A stretch of DNA of 17,178 nucleotides from Afipia sp. (GTDB taxonomy: Bacteria > Pseudomonadota > Alphaproteobacteria > Rhizobiales > Xanthobacteraceae), in assembly GCA_026400415.1 (NCBI GenBank), contig JAPLPA010000307.1, positions 1 through 17,178 on the forward strand, read 5' to 3'. The position numbers were made by a program, and so were the translations under genes. This document shows positions 1 through 7,413 of the stretch, piece by piece; positions within the stretch are counted from its first letter, which is position 1, and every line of letters begins with the position of its first letter. Below the pieces are notes generated by a model that saw only the letters and a list, made by a program, of their open reading frames with translations, did no database searches and had not been told where the DNA came from.

Positions 1-740
1 GCGTTGTTGTCGGTGCCAGCGCGGGTGCATTTGACGCGACCTATTCGCTGCTTGAATTGGGACCGGCTACGCGAGCCCGCGTCGTCGGCGCCTGCCATCC
101 TGCCTTGAAAAATTTCGATATCGCTGGATGGCGCGCCGGCAAACCGCTTTGTCCGGTCGGTCCTATGTATAGCGAGCTGCTCAACCAGACCGTCGATGCC
201 GCCGCCCTTGGGCGGCTAAAGGCGTTGACGGACCTGCAGATTGCAATTGCGCGCTTACCGCACCGCCTATCTCCAGTTCTCGGTGCATCGATCGGCATCG
301 GGGCCTATCAGATCGAAAAGCAAATGTTTCATCCGGTGCATCCGCGATTTGGCCGGGCACTTGGTTTTCGGCCGGAATTCATTGCAGCGCGCGGATTGGA
401 GAACCCACAGCAATTTCACGATGCGCTCATGGCCAGTAGCGGCGTGCCACCATTCATGCCGTTGACCTTCATCCGCGGTGCGCCTGCGTTCGACGGCGGT
501 CTCGTCGATAACGTACCGATCGAGCCCATTGAGTTGATTGAGCAGAACGGGGGCCGCACGCTGGTATTGCTTACGCGTGTTTACAAAAACGTCCCTTCCG
601 TAAAAGGGCGGACTTACGTCCAGCCCTCGCAGAAGATCAGTATCGGCCAGTTCGACATCACAAACCCGCAAGGAATTCAGGACGCATTCGAGCTTGGTCT
701 CCACGATGGCCACGCTTTCGCGGCGAGGCTCGGGCGTTAA
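1..740 (+). CDS. Patatin-like phospholipase family protein (5' end cut by window)
   Basis: This is the C-terminal part of a patatin-like serine hydrolase, a family that cleaves acyl groups from phospholipids or other lipids. The reading frame is open from base 3 with no start inside the window, so the gene begins upstream. The first visible residues read VVVGASAGAF, which contains the G-x-S-x-G nucleophile elbow. Around bases 490-510 the protein reads AFDGGLVDNVP, whose D-G-G is the patatin catalytic aspartate motif, so both members of the Ser-Asp dyad are present. The segment SSGVPPFMP between them is also typical of the family. The protein ends at TAA 738-740. Substrate and cellular location cannot be read because the N-terminus is missing. 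No partner gene follows closely; about 400 bases of AT-rich sequence separate it from the next gene. Family assignment is firm, substrate unknown. Confidence 0.85.
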   Translation, partial: VVVGASAGAFDATYSLLELGPATRARVVGACHPALKNFDIAGWRAGKPLCPVGPMYSELLNQTVDAAALGRLKALTDLQIAIARLPHRLSPVLGASIGIGAYQIEKQMFHPVHPRFGRALGFRPEFIAARGLENPQQFHDALMASSGVPPFMPLTFIRGAPAFDGGLVDNVPIEPIELIEQNGGRTLVLLTRVYKNVPSVKGRTYVQPSQKISIGQFDITNPQGIQDAFELGLHDGHAFAARLGR

Positions 741-1140
741 TTTGACCTCTCTTCTCAGAAATTGAATTGCCACTCATTCTTTATTATGCAGTTTTGTCAT
801 ACAAAATTTTTATTTCGAAGCATTTCAAACTATGCCTAAAGGTTGAAATGCCGACGATCGCCTGGCGCAATTTGCCGAATCAGGTTGAATTGCTTGCTCA
901 GAGATTTTTTTAACTATCTGATATACTTGATTTAAATCGCACTTACCACTGTTTGGCTGAATGGTGGGCAGTCGTAAGGTTGGGATATATGAAGACTTAA
1001 TCATTTCTTATGATTGCCATGCGCAAACCATCTAGCCGCATCGCAGCATTTGCACTGCAGAGGTGGCCAGCCATGCTCTATATTGGTTTCAACGATTCAA
1101 ACTTTCCAAGTGTTGAATCGAGCTTTCGAAGGAGACTACC
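741..1140. other. AT-rich gene-free stretch upstream of the DUF1127 gene
   Basis: These 400 bases are clearly richer in A and T than the flanking genes, and no reading frame in them looks like a real protein. Bases 792-811 hold a weak hairpin (TTTTGT, CAT, ACAAAA) followed by five T, a possible but poor terminator for the patatin gene. The right end holds the inverted repeat and ribosome binding site of the DUF1127 gene, described separately. I could not identify a convincing promoter, although one or more are likely here because a new transcript must start before 1141. Confidence 0.5.
1093..1120 (+). promoter_or_regulatory. Inverted repeat in the leader of the DUF1127 gene
   Basis: CGATTCAA at 1093-1100 is repeated as its exact reverse complement TTGAATCG at 1113-1120. 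The inner bases AC and GT can extend the pairing around a roughly 7-base loop with one bulge. The repeat ends 8 bases before the ribosome binding site AAGGAG (1129-1134). In RNA it would form a hairpin beside the translation start; in DNA it could be an operator. Which one applies cannot be told from the sequence. Confidence 0.5.
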
Positions 1141-1293
1141 ATGTTGCTCTCATTTATCCGTGCCATCCAGGCGTTCCGTGATTACCAGCGCAATGTCGCT
1201 GAGCTGTCGCAGTTGAGCGATCGCGAACTGGCCGATATCGGGCTTGACCGTTCGGACATCCAGCGCGTTGCCGCTGGTGCCTACACCGGCTAA
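1141..1293 (+). CDS. DUF1127 small protein
   Basis: This encodes a 50-residue basic protein of the DUF1127 (YjiS-like) family. It reads MLLSFIRAIQAFRDYQRN, then the hallmark LSQLSDRELADIGLDRSDI at residues 22-40, where the L-S-D-R-E-L-x-D-I-G-[LI]-x-R-x-[DE]-I pattern defines the family. The ATG at 1141 is preceded by the strong ribosome binding site AAGGAG (1129-1134) at 6-base spacing, which fixes the start. Family members in alphaproteobacteria are short, often present in many copies and stress-responsive; CcaF1 of Rhodobacter is described as an RNA-binding regulator of small-RNA maturation. Whether this copy acts that way is inference. It appears to be a single-gene unit, with an inverted repeat before it and a GC-rich hairpin after it. 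Confidence 0.9.
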   Translation: MLLSFIRAIQAFRDYQRNVAELSQLSDRELADIGLDRSDIQRVAAGAYTG

Positions 1294-1324
1294 TTGCGTC
1301 ACCTGCCAAGACTGAATTCGATTG

Positions 1325-1350
1325 CGCCCGCATCACGCGGGCGTTGTCGT
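1325..1350 (+). terminator. Hairpin after the DUF1127 gene, probable terminator
   Basis: CGCCCGC (1325-1331) and GCGGGCG (1337-1343) form a perfect 7-bp GC stem with loop ATCAC. It lies 32 bases after the DUF1127 stop codon and 58 bases before trmFO. The following bases, TTGTCGTGT, are only moderately T-rich, so termination may be incomplete. In several alphaproteobacteria the 3' end of a DUF1127 transcript yields stable small RNAs, so this stem could also be an RNA-stabilising structure. Confidence 0.5.
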
Positions 1351-1400
1351 GTCGGGGGTCATGCGTTGCGCTGCTCCCGCTCTGGCTCTAACTGTGAGCC

Positions 1401-2834
1401 ATGGCAATCTCCCCTACATCGTCGGAACCCATCCATGTCGTCGGCGGCGGCCTCGCCGGTTCCGAAGCCGCCTGGCAAATCGCTCATGCGGGCATCGATG
1501 TGGCGCTGCACGAAATGCGCCCTCACCGCACGACGGACGCACACAAAACCGACAGCCTCGCCGAGTTGGTCTGTTCCAATTCATTTCGCTCGGATGATGC
1601 CGCCAACAACGCCGTCGGCCTGCTCCACGCCGAACTACGCAAGCTCAACTCGCTGATTATGAAAAGCGCCGATGCTAACCAGGTACCGGCCGGTGGGGCA
1701 CTCGCTGTCGACCGTGATGGCTTCGCGGACGCCGTCAGCGCCGCGCTTGCCGCTCACCCGCGCATTGAAATTCACCGCGAGGAAATCGCGGGATTACCGC
1801 CCGCCGACTGGCAAAGCGTCATTGTCGCCACAGGCCCGCTGACATCGCCCGCTTTGGCCGACGCGATCCGACGTCTTTCCGGCGAAGACGCGCTGGCTTT
1901 TTTCGACGCAATCGCCCCCATAGTGCATAAAGACTCGATCGACATGGACATAGCGTGGGTTCAGTCGCGCTACGACAAAGTCGGCCCCGGCGGCACCGGC
2001 GCGGACTACATCAATTGCCCGATGACACAAGAGCAATACGACGCCTTCATCGACGCGTTGATTGCAGGCGACAAAACCGACTTCAAGGAATGGGAAACCA
2101 ATACACCCTACTTCGACGGCTGCCTGCCGATTGAAGTGATGGCCGAGCGCGGCCGCGAAACGCCTCGCCACGGCCCGATGAAGCCCGTCGGCTTGACCAA
2201 TCCGCGCGATCCAACCGTGAAGCCCTACGCTATCGTCCAGCTGCGTCAGGACAACAAGCTCGGCACGCTCTACAACATCGTGGGCTTCCAGACCAAACTG
2301 AAATACGGCCCGCAGACGGGCGTGCTGCGCATGATCCCCGGACTTCAAAATGCGGAGTTCGCGCGGCTCGGTGGACTTCACCGCAACACGTTTTTGAATT
2401 CACCAAAGCTGCTCAACGAAACATTGCAACTGCGCGCCGAACCGCGATTGCGATTTGCCGGACAGATGACCGGCTGCGAAGGCTATGTGGAATCCGCCGG
2501 CATCGGTTTGCTCGCAGGATTGTTCGCCGCATCCGGCGCGCGTGATGCCTTGCTCGCGCCGCCGCCAGCAACAACTGCGCTCGGTGCATTGCTTGCACAC
2601 ATCACGGGTGGACACATCGAAACCGTCGATGCTGGTCCGCGTTCTTTTCAGCCGATGAACATCAATTTCGGGTTGTTTCCGCCGCTGGCAAATGCACCGA
2701 CAAAAAAGCCGGATGGCTCACGGTTGCGCGGCAACGAAAAGACGATTGCGAAGAAACAGGCCATGAGCGCGCGTGCGCTGGCCGATCTGGATCGCTGGAT
2801 CGCCGATCACCTACAAACCGCTCGCGCAGCTTAG
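1401..2834 (+). CDS. trmFO: TrmFO, folate/FAD-dependent tRNA (uracil-54-C5)-methyltransferase
   Basis: TrmFO makes ribothymidine at position 54 of the tRNA T-loop, using 5,10-methylenetetrahydrofolate as carbon donor and FAD as reductant, in the cytoplasm. The 477-residue protein matches the long proteobacterial form. An FAD-binding Rossmann motif VVGGGLAGSEAAW lies at residues 13-25. The conserved LVCSNSFR places a cysteine at about residue 58, and FDGCLPIEVMAERG a second at about residue 242; these correspond to the two functional cysteines of the family. TGCEGYVESAGIG near residue 358 is the C-terminal FAD-contact motif. The ATG at 1401 is used because the Rossmann fold starts about 12 residues later; the ribosome binding site is weak. 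The gene is monocistronic or starts its own unit, and the next gene runs the other way. It appears intact. Confidence 0.96.
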   Translation: MAISPTSSEPIHVVGGGLAGSEAAWQIAHAGIDVALHEMRPHRTTDAHKTDSLAELVCSNSFRSDDAANNAVGLLHAELRKLNSLIMKSADANQVPAGGALAVDRDGFADAVSAALAAHPRIEIHREEIAGLPPADWQSVIVATGPLTSPALADAIRRLSGEDALAFFDAIAPIVHKDSIDMDIAWVQSRYDKVGPGGTGADYINCPMTQEQYDAFIDALIAGDKTDFKEWETNTPYFDGCLPIEVMAERGRETPRHGPMKPVGLTNPRDPTVKPYAIVQLRQDNKLGTLYNIVGFQTKLKYGPQTGVLRMIPGLQNAEFARLGGLHRNTFLNSPKLLNETLQLRAEPRLRFAGQMTGCEGYVESAGIGLLAGLFAASGARDALLAPPPATTALGALLAHITGGHIETVDAGPRSFQPMNINFGLFPPLANAPTKKPDGSRLRGNEKTIAKKQAMSARALADLDRWIADHLQTARAA

Positions 2835-3003
2835 GTTTTCGGCCAAAGTGCGCTTTGCCCCGCACGCAATGGCGAAACGGTGACGGACTTGGAATCGAAG
2901 GGCGAAAACGCGGCGGGATTGCAACGCGCAGGCGGATTTCGATTCATTCGGTCGAGTTAACTTGACACACTTGTTCCGAATTCAAATTCACTGCGTTGCG
3001 AGC

Positions 3004-3534
3004 CTATCCGCCGACGGCATTCCCGTCCTTGATTGAGCAGGACGCGCTGCCGACCGTACTCGATGTCAATTTATATTCGCTACCGTTCAACCCGGTGTAA
3101 GTCGGCGACGAAGATGACTTTCCGATTGTCTGTGTGAGCGAACAACTCGCAAAGCTCGCATCGAATGTCACGACGGAGCGTCTGACGATACCACCAAAGT
3201 CCTGATGGCTCACGACCGTGCCACCTTGAAATTGCGTGGACCCCTCATCATCAGGGCTGTGCAATTTCTGATGGAATTGAACGTTACTGCGAGAGTCTCC
3301 CATACCCTTCAGTCGGTAACGCACGAACGGACGGCCTGTCGAACTCACATAGATCAGCTTTTCACCGATATATGCATTGGAGCCGTTCGCATGACCCACC
3401 AGCGATTCAAAACCCAGCGCCTCTCCCCATGTGAGACTGATCGTCTTGTTGAAGAGCTGTTTCGGAAAGGCGTCGGCGTTGGCGGGGCCCGCGAAAATAG
3501 CGAGTGAGGCAAAAAGGATAAAAAGACCGAACAT
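3004..3534 (-). CDS. Secreted protein of unknown function
   Basis: I do not recognise this 176-residue protein. Its start MFGLFILFASLAIFAGPANA looks like a Sec signal peptide cleaved after ANA, although the N-region has no Lys or Arg, which is unusual. The mature part is rich in Ser, Gly and Thr, has only two cysteines (SFASCSLTQ and SASCSIKDG) that could form one disulfide in the periplasm, and contains FNKTISLTW and a possible beta-rich core. The stretch SNVQFHQKLHSPDDEGSTQFQGG has no motif I can name. The ATG at 3534 has AAAGGG 7 bases upstream. The frame upstream is open but has no better start codon. It stands alone, 81 bases from the end of the squalene/phytoene-synthase-like gene and convergent with trmFO. 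Codon use is less GC-biased than in its neighbours, consistent with an accessory gene. Confidence 0.7.
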   Translation of the reverse strand: MFGLFILFASLAIFAGPANADAFPKQLFNKTISLTWGEALGFESLVGHANGSNAYIGEKLIYVSSTGRPFVRYRLKGMGDSRSNVQFHQKLHSPDDEGSTQFQGGTVVSHQDFGGIVRRSVVTFDASFASCSLTQTIGKSSSSPTYTGLNGSEYKLTSSTVGSASCSIKDGNAVGG

Positions 3535-3615
3535 GTTACGACCCTTTACGTCCGATAGTCTTCCTGACGTCCAACAGAAGCCGAATGTGTAGAAGCAACT
3601 TTCGGAATATCGTAA

Positions 3616-4467
3616 TCACAAGTTTGCGCGCGCTGCGCGCCACAGCGTCCACAACACCGCGAGGCGCGACATCAACGGAGGTTCGAACGGACTAGATTTT
3701 TCAAGCTGTAACAAAACGCGAGCGACTTGCGCGAGTGGCAAGAAGGCAGCACGCGCAGACGGCGGCAGACCGGTGAGCATCCCCATTGCCTGATCGCGTT
3801 GCGAACATGCTTCGCGGCGCAAATGCGAAAGCGCCTCCCGCAAGCCCGCGCTTTGCTGCCGCAGAAACACTTCCTCGGTCACGACATGATGAACTTGCAG
3901 CAAGTCGCCGGGCAGATAAAGCTGCCTTCGCGCGGCGTGCATCGGTAGCGAGAGCATAATTTCAGTCAAACCGTCTGCGATACCCGCATGTTCGGCGAGG
4001 CGTTCAACGTCGGCAAAGTTCGCGCCCAAAACCGTCGCTCGCAACCGATACATCGCTGCCGATGTGTCGCGACAATGCGCCTCGAGCGCCGCCATGTCGG
4101 GCATCGGGTCGTCGTAAATATCGAACACATGCGCGTCGATCAGGCGAACCAGCGACGCAACCGGCAGATCGTAGTGTGCAATAGCCTTGAGCAATTCGGC
4201 AGCGACAGGATTGGCTTGCGCGTCCTGCGCTGTCGCAGCACCCTCTCCCGTCAGCACATCGCGCCACCATTGCAGACGGATTTCCCCCGGCAGCGGCTGG
4301 CTGATGTGGTCGCGGACTTGCGACACCTCAACATTGAACGCGGCCAACGCCAGCCAGGCACGGCGCTGCTCGGGCGAGACGAACAGGCTTGCGGCGTAAG
4401 CGTTGAAATCCCGCGCGCGTGCGAGGTCCGCACAAAAAGCCTGAGCGCTGCGGTCGTCGGCGCTCAT
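3616..4467 (-). CDS. Squalene/phytoene-synthase-like protein, NDUFAF6-type, probably non-catalytic
   Basis: This 283-residue protein has the all-alpha fold signature of the squalene/phytoene synthase family (COG1562), for example GEIRLQWWRDVLTG near residue 60 and ARRQLYLPGDLL near residue 190. The Asp-rich motifs that bind prenyl diphosphate through Mg2+ are not visible. Where enzymes have D-x-x-x-D, this protein reads AAFNVEVSQVRDH, and where the second motif is expected it reads GLTEIMLSLPMHAARR. It therefore resembles human NDUFAF6, a respiratory complex I assembly factor of this family. The ATG at 4467 is chosen because it overlaps the stop of the upstream Mth938-family gene in an ATGA, the usual sign of translational coupling; an open frame further upstream has no family similarity. 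It is the last gene of the yajC-secD-secF unit. Fold assignment is firm; the complex I role is inference. Confidence 0.85.
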   Translation of the reverse strand: MSADDRSAQAFCADLARARDFNAYAASLFVSPEQRRAWLALAAFNVEVSQVRDHISQPLPGEIRLQWWRDVLTGEGAATAQDAQANPVAAELLKAIAHYDLPVASLVRLIDAHVFDIYDDPMPDMAALEAHCRDTSAAMYRLRATVLGANFADVERLAEHAGIADGLTEIMLSLPMHAARRQLYLPGDLLQVHHVVTEEVFLRQQSAGLREALSHLRREACSQRDQAMGMLTGLPPSARAAFLPLAQVARVLLQLEKSSPFEPPLMSRLAVLWTLWRAARANL

Positions 4468-4841
4468 GGCACGGCGATCAGTGCTGCGGCCACACGCCGC
4501 CGCTCGCTGATCATCACATTGTAAGTTCGCACCGCCGGGCCGGTCTGCATCGTATCGAGAACGATATTCACTTTGCGAAGCGCCTCGCGCAGCGACGCCG
4601 GCGCAATCCAGATGTTCATTCCGGTCCCGATGAGAAGCGTGTCGATTTGCTTTGCACCTTCGAACACCATCGCCAAAGATGCTTGATCGATATTGCTGGG
4701 GTCCGAAATACTCCACGCCCAGATCGCATCCGGCAAGCACAACAGCGATCCGCGATGCGACATTTCATCGAACCGGAAGCCGCTATTGCCATAGGCTTCG
4801 ATTTGCGCGGATCGCGGAAGGTGAAGCCTGTTCGGCTCCAT
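4464..4841 (-). CDS. Mth938-like (DUF498) domain protein, NDUFAF3 relative
   Basis: This 125-residue protein consists of one Mth938-like domain. The family signature is clear: DTLLIGTGMNIWIAP near residue 67, then TMQTGPAVRTYNVMISERRRVAAAL at the C-terminus, matching the family pattern M-x-T-G-x-A-x-R-T-Y-N-x-L-x-x-E-x-R-x-V-A-A-A-L. Human NDUFAF3, which works in assembly of mitochondrial complex I, belongs to this family; the bacterial function is not well established. The ATG lies 2 bases after the secF stop, and the gene's own stop overlaps the next start by 4 bases, so it is translationally embedded in the yajC-secD-secF unit. That placement fits a role in membrane-protein insertion or assembly. 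No catalytic residues are known for the family. Confidence 0.88.
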   Translation of the reverse strand: MEPNRLHLPRSAQIEAYGNSGFRFDEMSHRGSLLCLPDAIWAWSISDPSNIDQASLAMVFEGAKQIDTLLIGTGMNIWIAPASLREALRKVNIVLDTMQTGPAVRTYNVMISERRRVAAALIAVP

Positions 4842-4843
4842 TC

Positions 4844-5862
4844 TCAGGGCTTCGACGGCTTGTCGTCGTCAGCGCCGCCACGGTTGAGCCCAACGCCGAG
4901 ATAGATCAGCAACGGAGCCGCAATGAAGATCGACGTATAGGTGCCGACCAGCACGACGCCAAACATCATCGTCGCAGTGAACGAGTGGATCGCCTTGCCG
5001 CCGAACAGCAACAGCGCGAACAGCGCCAGCGTGACCGTGACGTGCGTGATGATCGAGCGCGACAGCGTCGAATTGATCGACGTATTGAGCAAGTCCGTCA
5101 TCGGCATTTTCTTGTACCGCCGCAGCATTTCGCGGATACGGTCATAGATCACGACCGTATCGTTGAGCGAATAACCCAGAATGGTGAGCAGCGCGGCGAT
5201 ACTCGTGAGATCGAAATCGATCTGCGCGATCGACATAAAGCCGACAGAAAGCCGATGGTAAGCACGATGTCGTGGATGTTGGCGATCATCGCGCCGAGCG
5301 CGAACTGCCACTCAAAACGGAACCAGAGATAGATCAGAATGCCGAAGATCGCAAAAATGAGGCCGAGGACGCCGTATGCGAGAAGTTCGCTGGAAACGCG
5401 CGGGCCGACGACTTCGACGCGGCGATAATCGACACTGTCGCCAAGCGCGCCGCGCACTTTTTGAACGGCTGCCTGCTGCGCGGCATCGCCGCCCGGCTGT
5501 TCGGCCAGCCGAATAAGCACGTCGGCAGGACCACCAAACTGCTGCAACTGCACGTCACCAAGACCCAGCGTGCTGAGCTTTGAGCGCAAGTCGGCGATAT
5601 CCGCGGGACCGGATTTCGACTGAACTTCCAGAAGTGTGCCGCCTTTGAAGTCGATGCCGAAATTCAGCCCGTGAGAGAAATAAAGCGCGATGGCCACGAT
5701 CGACAGCACGGCGGAAATCGGAAAACTGATGCGCCGGAAACGCATGAAATCGAAATTGGTATCGTCGGGAACGATGCGCAACGCCGGGATCACACCGTAG
5801 ATGCTGAGCACCGTCAGCACGACGATAAAGATGGCAAGGCCAATGATGATTGTTTGAGTCAT
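4844..5862 (-). pseudogene. secF: SecF, protein translocase subunit, split by an 11-bp duplication frameshift
   Basis: SecF pairs with SecD to form the proton-driven auxiliary part of the Sec translocon. The N-terminal frame (5862 down to about 5245) encodes MRFRRISFPISAVLSIVAI, then GLNFGIDFKGGTLLEV (SecF family signature), the periplasmic domain, and membrane segments up to IHDIVLTIGF near residue 204. There the frame shifts. The rest of SecF (SIAQIDFDLTSIAALLTILG, SLNDTVVIYDRIREMLR, STLSRSIITHVTV) continues in another frame to the TGA at 4844. The cause is an 11-bp tandem duplication at 5234-5255; removing one copy gives exactly 336 codons. As written, translation stops at 5149 after aberrant residues. 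The second part could restart at an ATG at 5236 lying inside the duplication, giving a 130-residue piece. Only 9 bases separate it from secD. It is either a true mutation or a sequence error. Confidence 0.9.
5234..5255. repeat. 11-bp imperfect tandem duplication inside secF
   Basis: CATAAAGCCGA (5234-5244) is followed directly by CAGAAAGCCGA (5245-5255), differing at one base. On the coding strand this reads TCGGCTTTCTG then TCGGCTTTATG. With one copy the coding strand reads ATC GGC TTT ATG TCG ATC GCG, that is I-G-F-M-S-I-A, as expected for SecF. The second copy adds 11 bases and shifts the frame. Confidence 0.9.
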
Positions 5863-5871
5863 ATCTCTATC

Positions 5872-7413
5872 TTACATCGGCACGGTTTGCGGGCGCTTCC
5901 AGATGCCGATGCCGAGCGTCACGGCAAAGCCGCGCACCGGGCCGGTGCCGATGTAGAACAGCACCACGGCTGCAATGAACGTCGTGATGTTGGAATCCAG
6001 AATGGTCGAAAGCGCGCGGCTGAAGCCGGCATCAATCGCAGAGATCGCGTTGCGGCCTCCGCGCACTTCCTCGCGGATGCGCTCATAAATCAGCACGTTG
6101 GAGTCGACCGCGATGCCGACTGTCAGCACGATGCCGGCAATGCCTGGCAGCGTCAGCGTTGCATTGAGCAGCGACAGCATACCGAAGATCATCGCAACGT
6201 TGATGGCGACCGCCACGTTGGCGAAAAATCCAAACAGCCGATACGTCAGCAGCATGAACACGACGACGAGCACCGAGCCCACATAGGACGCAAGCTCACC
6301 GGCTGCGATCGAATCCGCACCAAGACCGGGACCGACCGTGCGCTCCTCGATGATCGTCAGCGGCGCCGGCAGCGCGCCCGCGCGGAGCAGAATGGCAAGA
6401 TCGTTTGCACCCTGCACTGTGAAGCTGCCGGAAATCTGGCCGGAGCCTTGTGTAATTGGCTCACGAATGACGGGTGCAGAAATTACTTCATTGTCGAGCA
6501 CGATGGCGAAGGGTTGCCCGACATTCTCCAAGGTCGCCTGCGCGAATTTTCGCGCGCCCGACGTATTGAACCTGAAACTGACGATCGGCTCAGAGGTGCG
6601 TTGATCGAAACCCGGTTGTGCGTCGGTCAGATCACCGCCGGATACCAGCACCTGCTTCTTCACCACATATGGCGTCTTCGGCGCTTCGACGCCGCGCAGC
6701 ACTTCCGAATCCGGAGGTGCGCGACCTTGAAGTGCCTGATCCGGCGACACGGTGGAATCCACCAGGCGGAAATCCATCTTGGCGGTCTTGCCGAGAATTT
6801 CCTTCAGCCGCGTCGGGTCTTGCAGACCCGGGACCTGAACGAGAATGCGATCGGATCCCTGGCGCTGGATCAGCGGCTCGACCGTGCCGAGTTCGTTGAC
6901 GCGCTTTTCGATGATCTGAATCGACTGCTCAACCGCCTGACGGACGCGCTCGGTGATGGCGGCCGGCGGCAATGTCATGCGTATCGACCCATTGCCCGCG
7001 TCGGAGACGTCGACGGTGCGCTGGCCGCTGGTGCCGGCCAGACCGGACAACGGTTGCGCCAGTTCGCGCAGCTTTGTCAGCGCGGTCGCGGTATCGGTCG
7101 TGTTGGTGATGCGAACGTCGACGCCTTCGCCCCTCACGGCGAGACCCGTATAGGGAATTTTCGCATCGCGCAGCACGCGCCGAACATCGTCGCGAACCTG
7201 ATCGAGTTTGTCTTTCTTGACCGAAGCTGAATCGACCTCGAGCAGGATGTGCGACCCGCCCTGCAGATCGAGACCGAGCACGACATGTCGCTGCGCCCAT
7301 TTCGGCCAGCTCTTGACGGTCGCCTCGGGGAAAAAGTTCGGCACCGCGCAAAGGCATACGATGAGAGCGGTCAAAATAACCGCTATCGCCTTCCATCGCG
7401 TGAAATAGAGCAT
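5872..7413 (-). CDS. secD: SecD, protein translocase subunit, last membrane segment apparently missing
   Basis: SecD and SecF use the proton-motive force to help pull preproteins out of the SecYEG channel on the periplasmic side. This 513-residue protein has an N-terminal membrane segment (about residues 8-26), the motif VLGLDLQGGSHILLEVD near residue 45, the large periplasmic P1 domain, and the C-terminal membrane bundle with LTVGIAVDSNVLIYERIREE, the signature carrying the functional aspartate. The end is odd. After GPVRGFAVTLGIGI the protein jumps directly to WKRPQTVPM and stops, whereas family members have about 18-20 more hydrophobic residues here forming the final transmembrane segment. 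The frame is kept, so this would be an in-frame deletion of roughly 54-60 bases. The gene lies 41 bases after yajC and 9 bases before secF. Identity is certain; integrity is doubtful. Confidence 0.95.
   Translation of the reverse strand: MLYFTRWKAIAVILTALIVCLCAVPNFFPEATVKSWPKWAQRHVVLGLDLQGGSHILLEVDSASVKKDKLDQVRDDVRRVLRDAKIPYTGLAVRGEGVDVRITNTTDTATALTKLRELAQPLSGLAGTSGQRTVDVSDAGNGSIRMTLPPAAITERVRQAVEQSIQIIEKRVNELGTVEPLIQRQGSDRILVQVPGLQDPTRLKEILGKTAKMDFRLVDSTVSPDQALQGRAPPDSEVLRGVEAPKTPYVVKKQVLVSGGDLTDAQPGFDQRTSEPIVSFRFNTSGARKFAQATLENVGQPFAIVLDNEVISAPVIREPITQGSGQISGSFTVQGANDLAILLRAGALPAPLTIIEERTVGPGLGADSIAAGELASYVGSVLVVVFMLLTYRLFGFFANVAVAINVAMIFGMLSLLNATLTLPGIAGIVLTVGIAVDSNVLIYERIREEVRGGRNAISAIDAGFSRALSTILDSNITTFIAAVVLFYIGTGPVRGFAVTLGIGIWKRPQTVPM

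Noticed and set aside
267..773. A 168-codon leftward open frame opposite the patatin gene
   Set aside because: No motif or ribosome binding site; the rightward frame carries the patatin Ser and Asp motifs.
1010..1216. A 68-codon rightward open frame overlapping the DUF1127 gene
   Set aside because: It overlaps a clear DUF1127 gene in another frame, has a poor start and no family features.
2835..3003. Terminator or small gene after trmFO
   Set aside because: Only a 5-bp stem without a T-run is visible and no frame of useful length, so nothing was called here.
4468..4740. N-terminal extension of the squalene/phytoene-synthase-like protein to a start at 4740
   Set aside because: The extra 91 residues are an out-of-frame reading of the Mth938-family gene. 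The ATGA overlap at 4464-4467 gives a natural start.
5234..5255. Programmed ribosomal frameshifting in secF
   Set aside because: No slippery heptamer or following pseudoknot is apparent, SecF is not known to be made this way, and the 11-base duplication fully explains the shift.
5671..7230. A 519-codon rightward open frame opposite secD and the start of secF
   Set aside because: It is extremely rich in Arg, His, Asp and Gln with no recognisable fold, the typical antisense shadow of a GC-rich gene. The opposite strand is unmistakable SecD.
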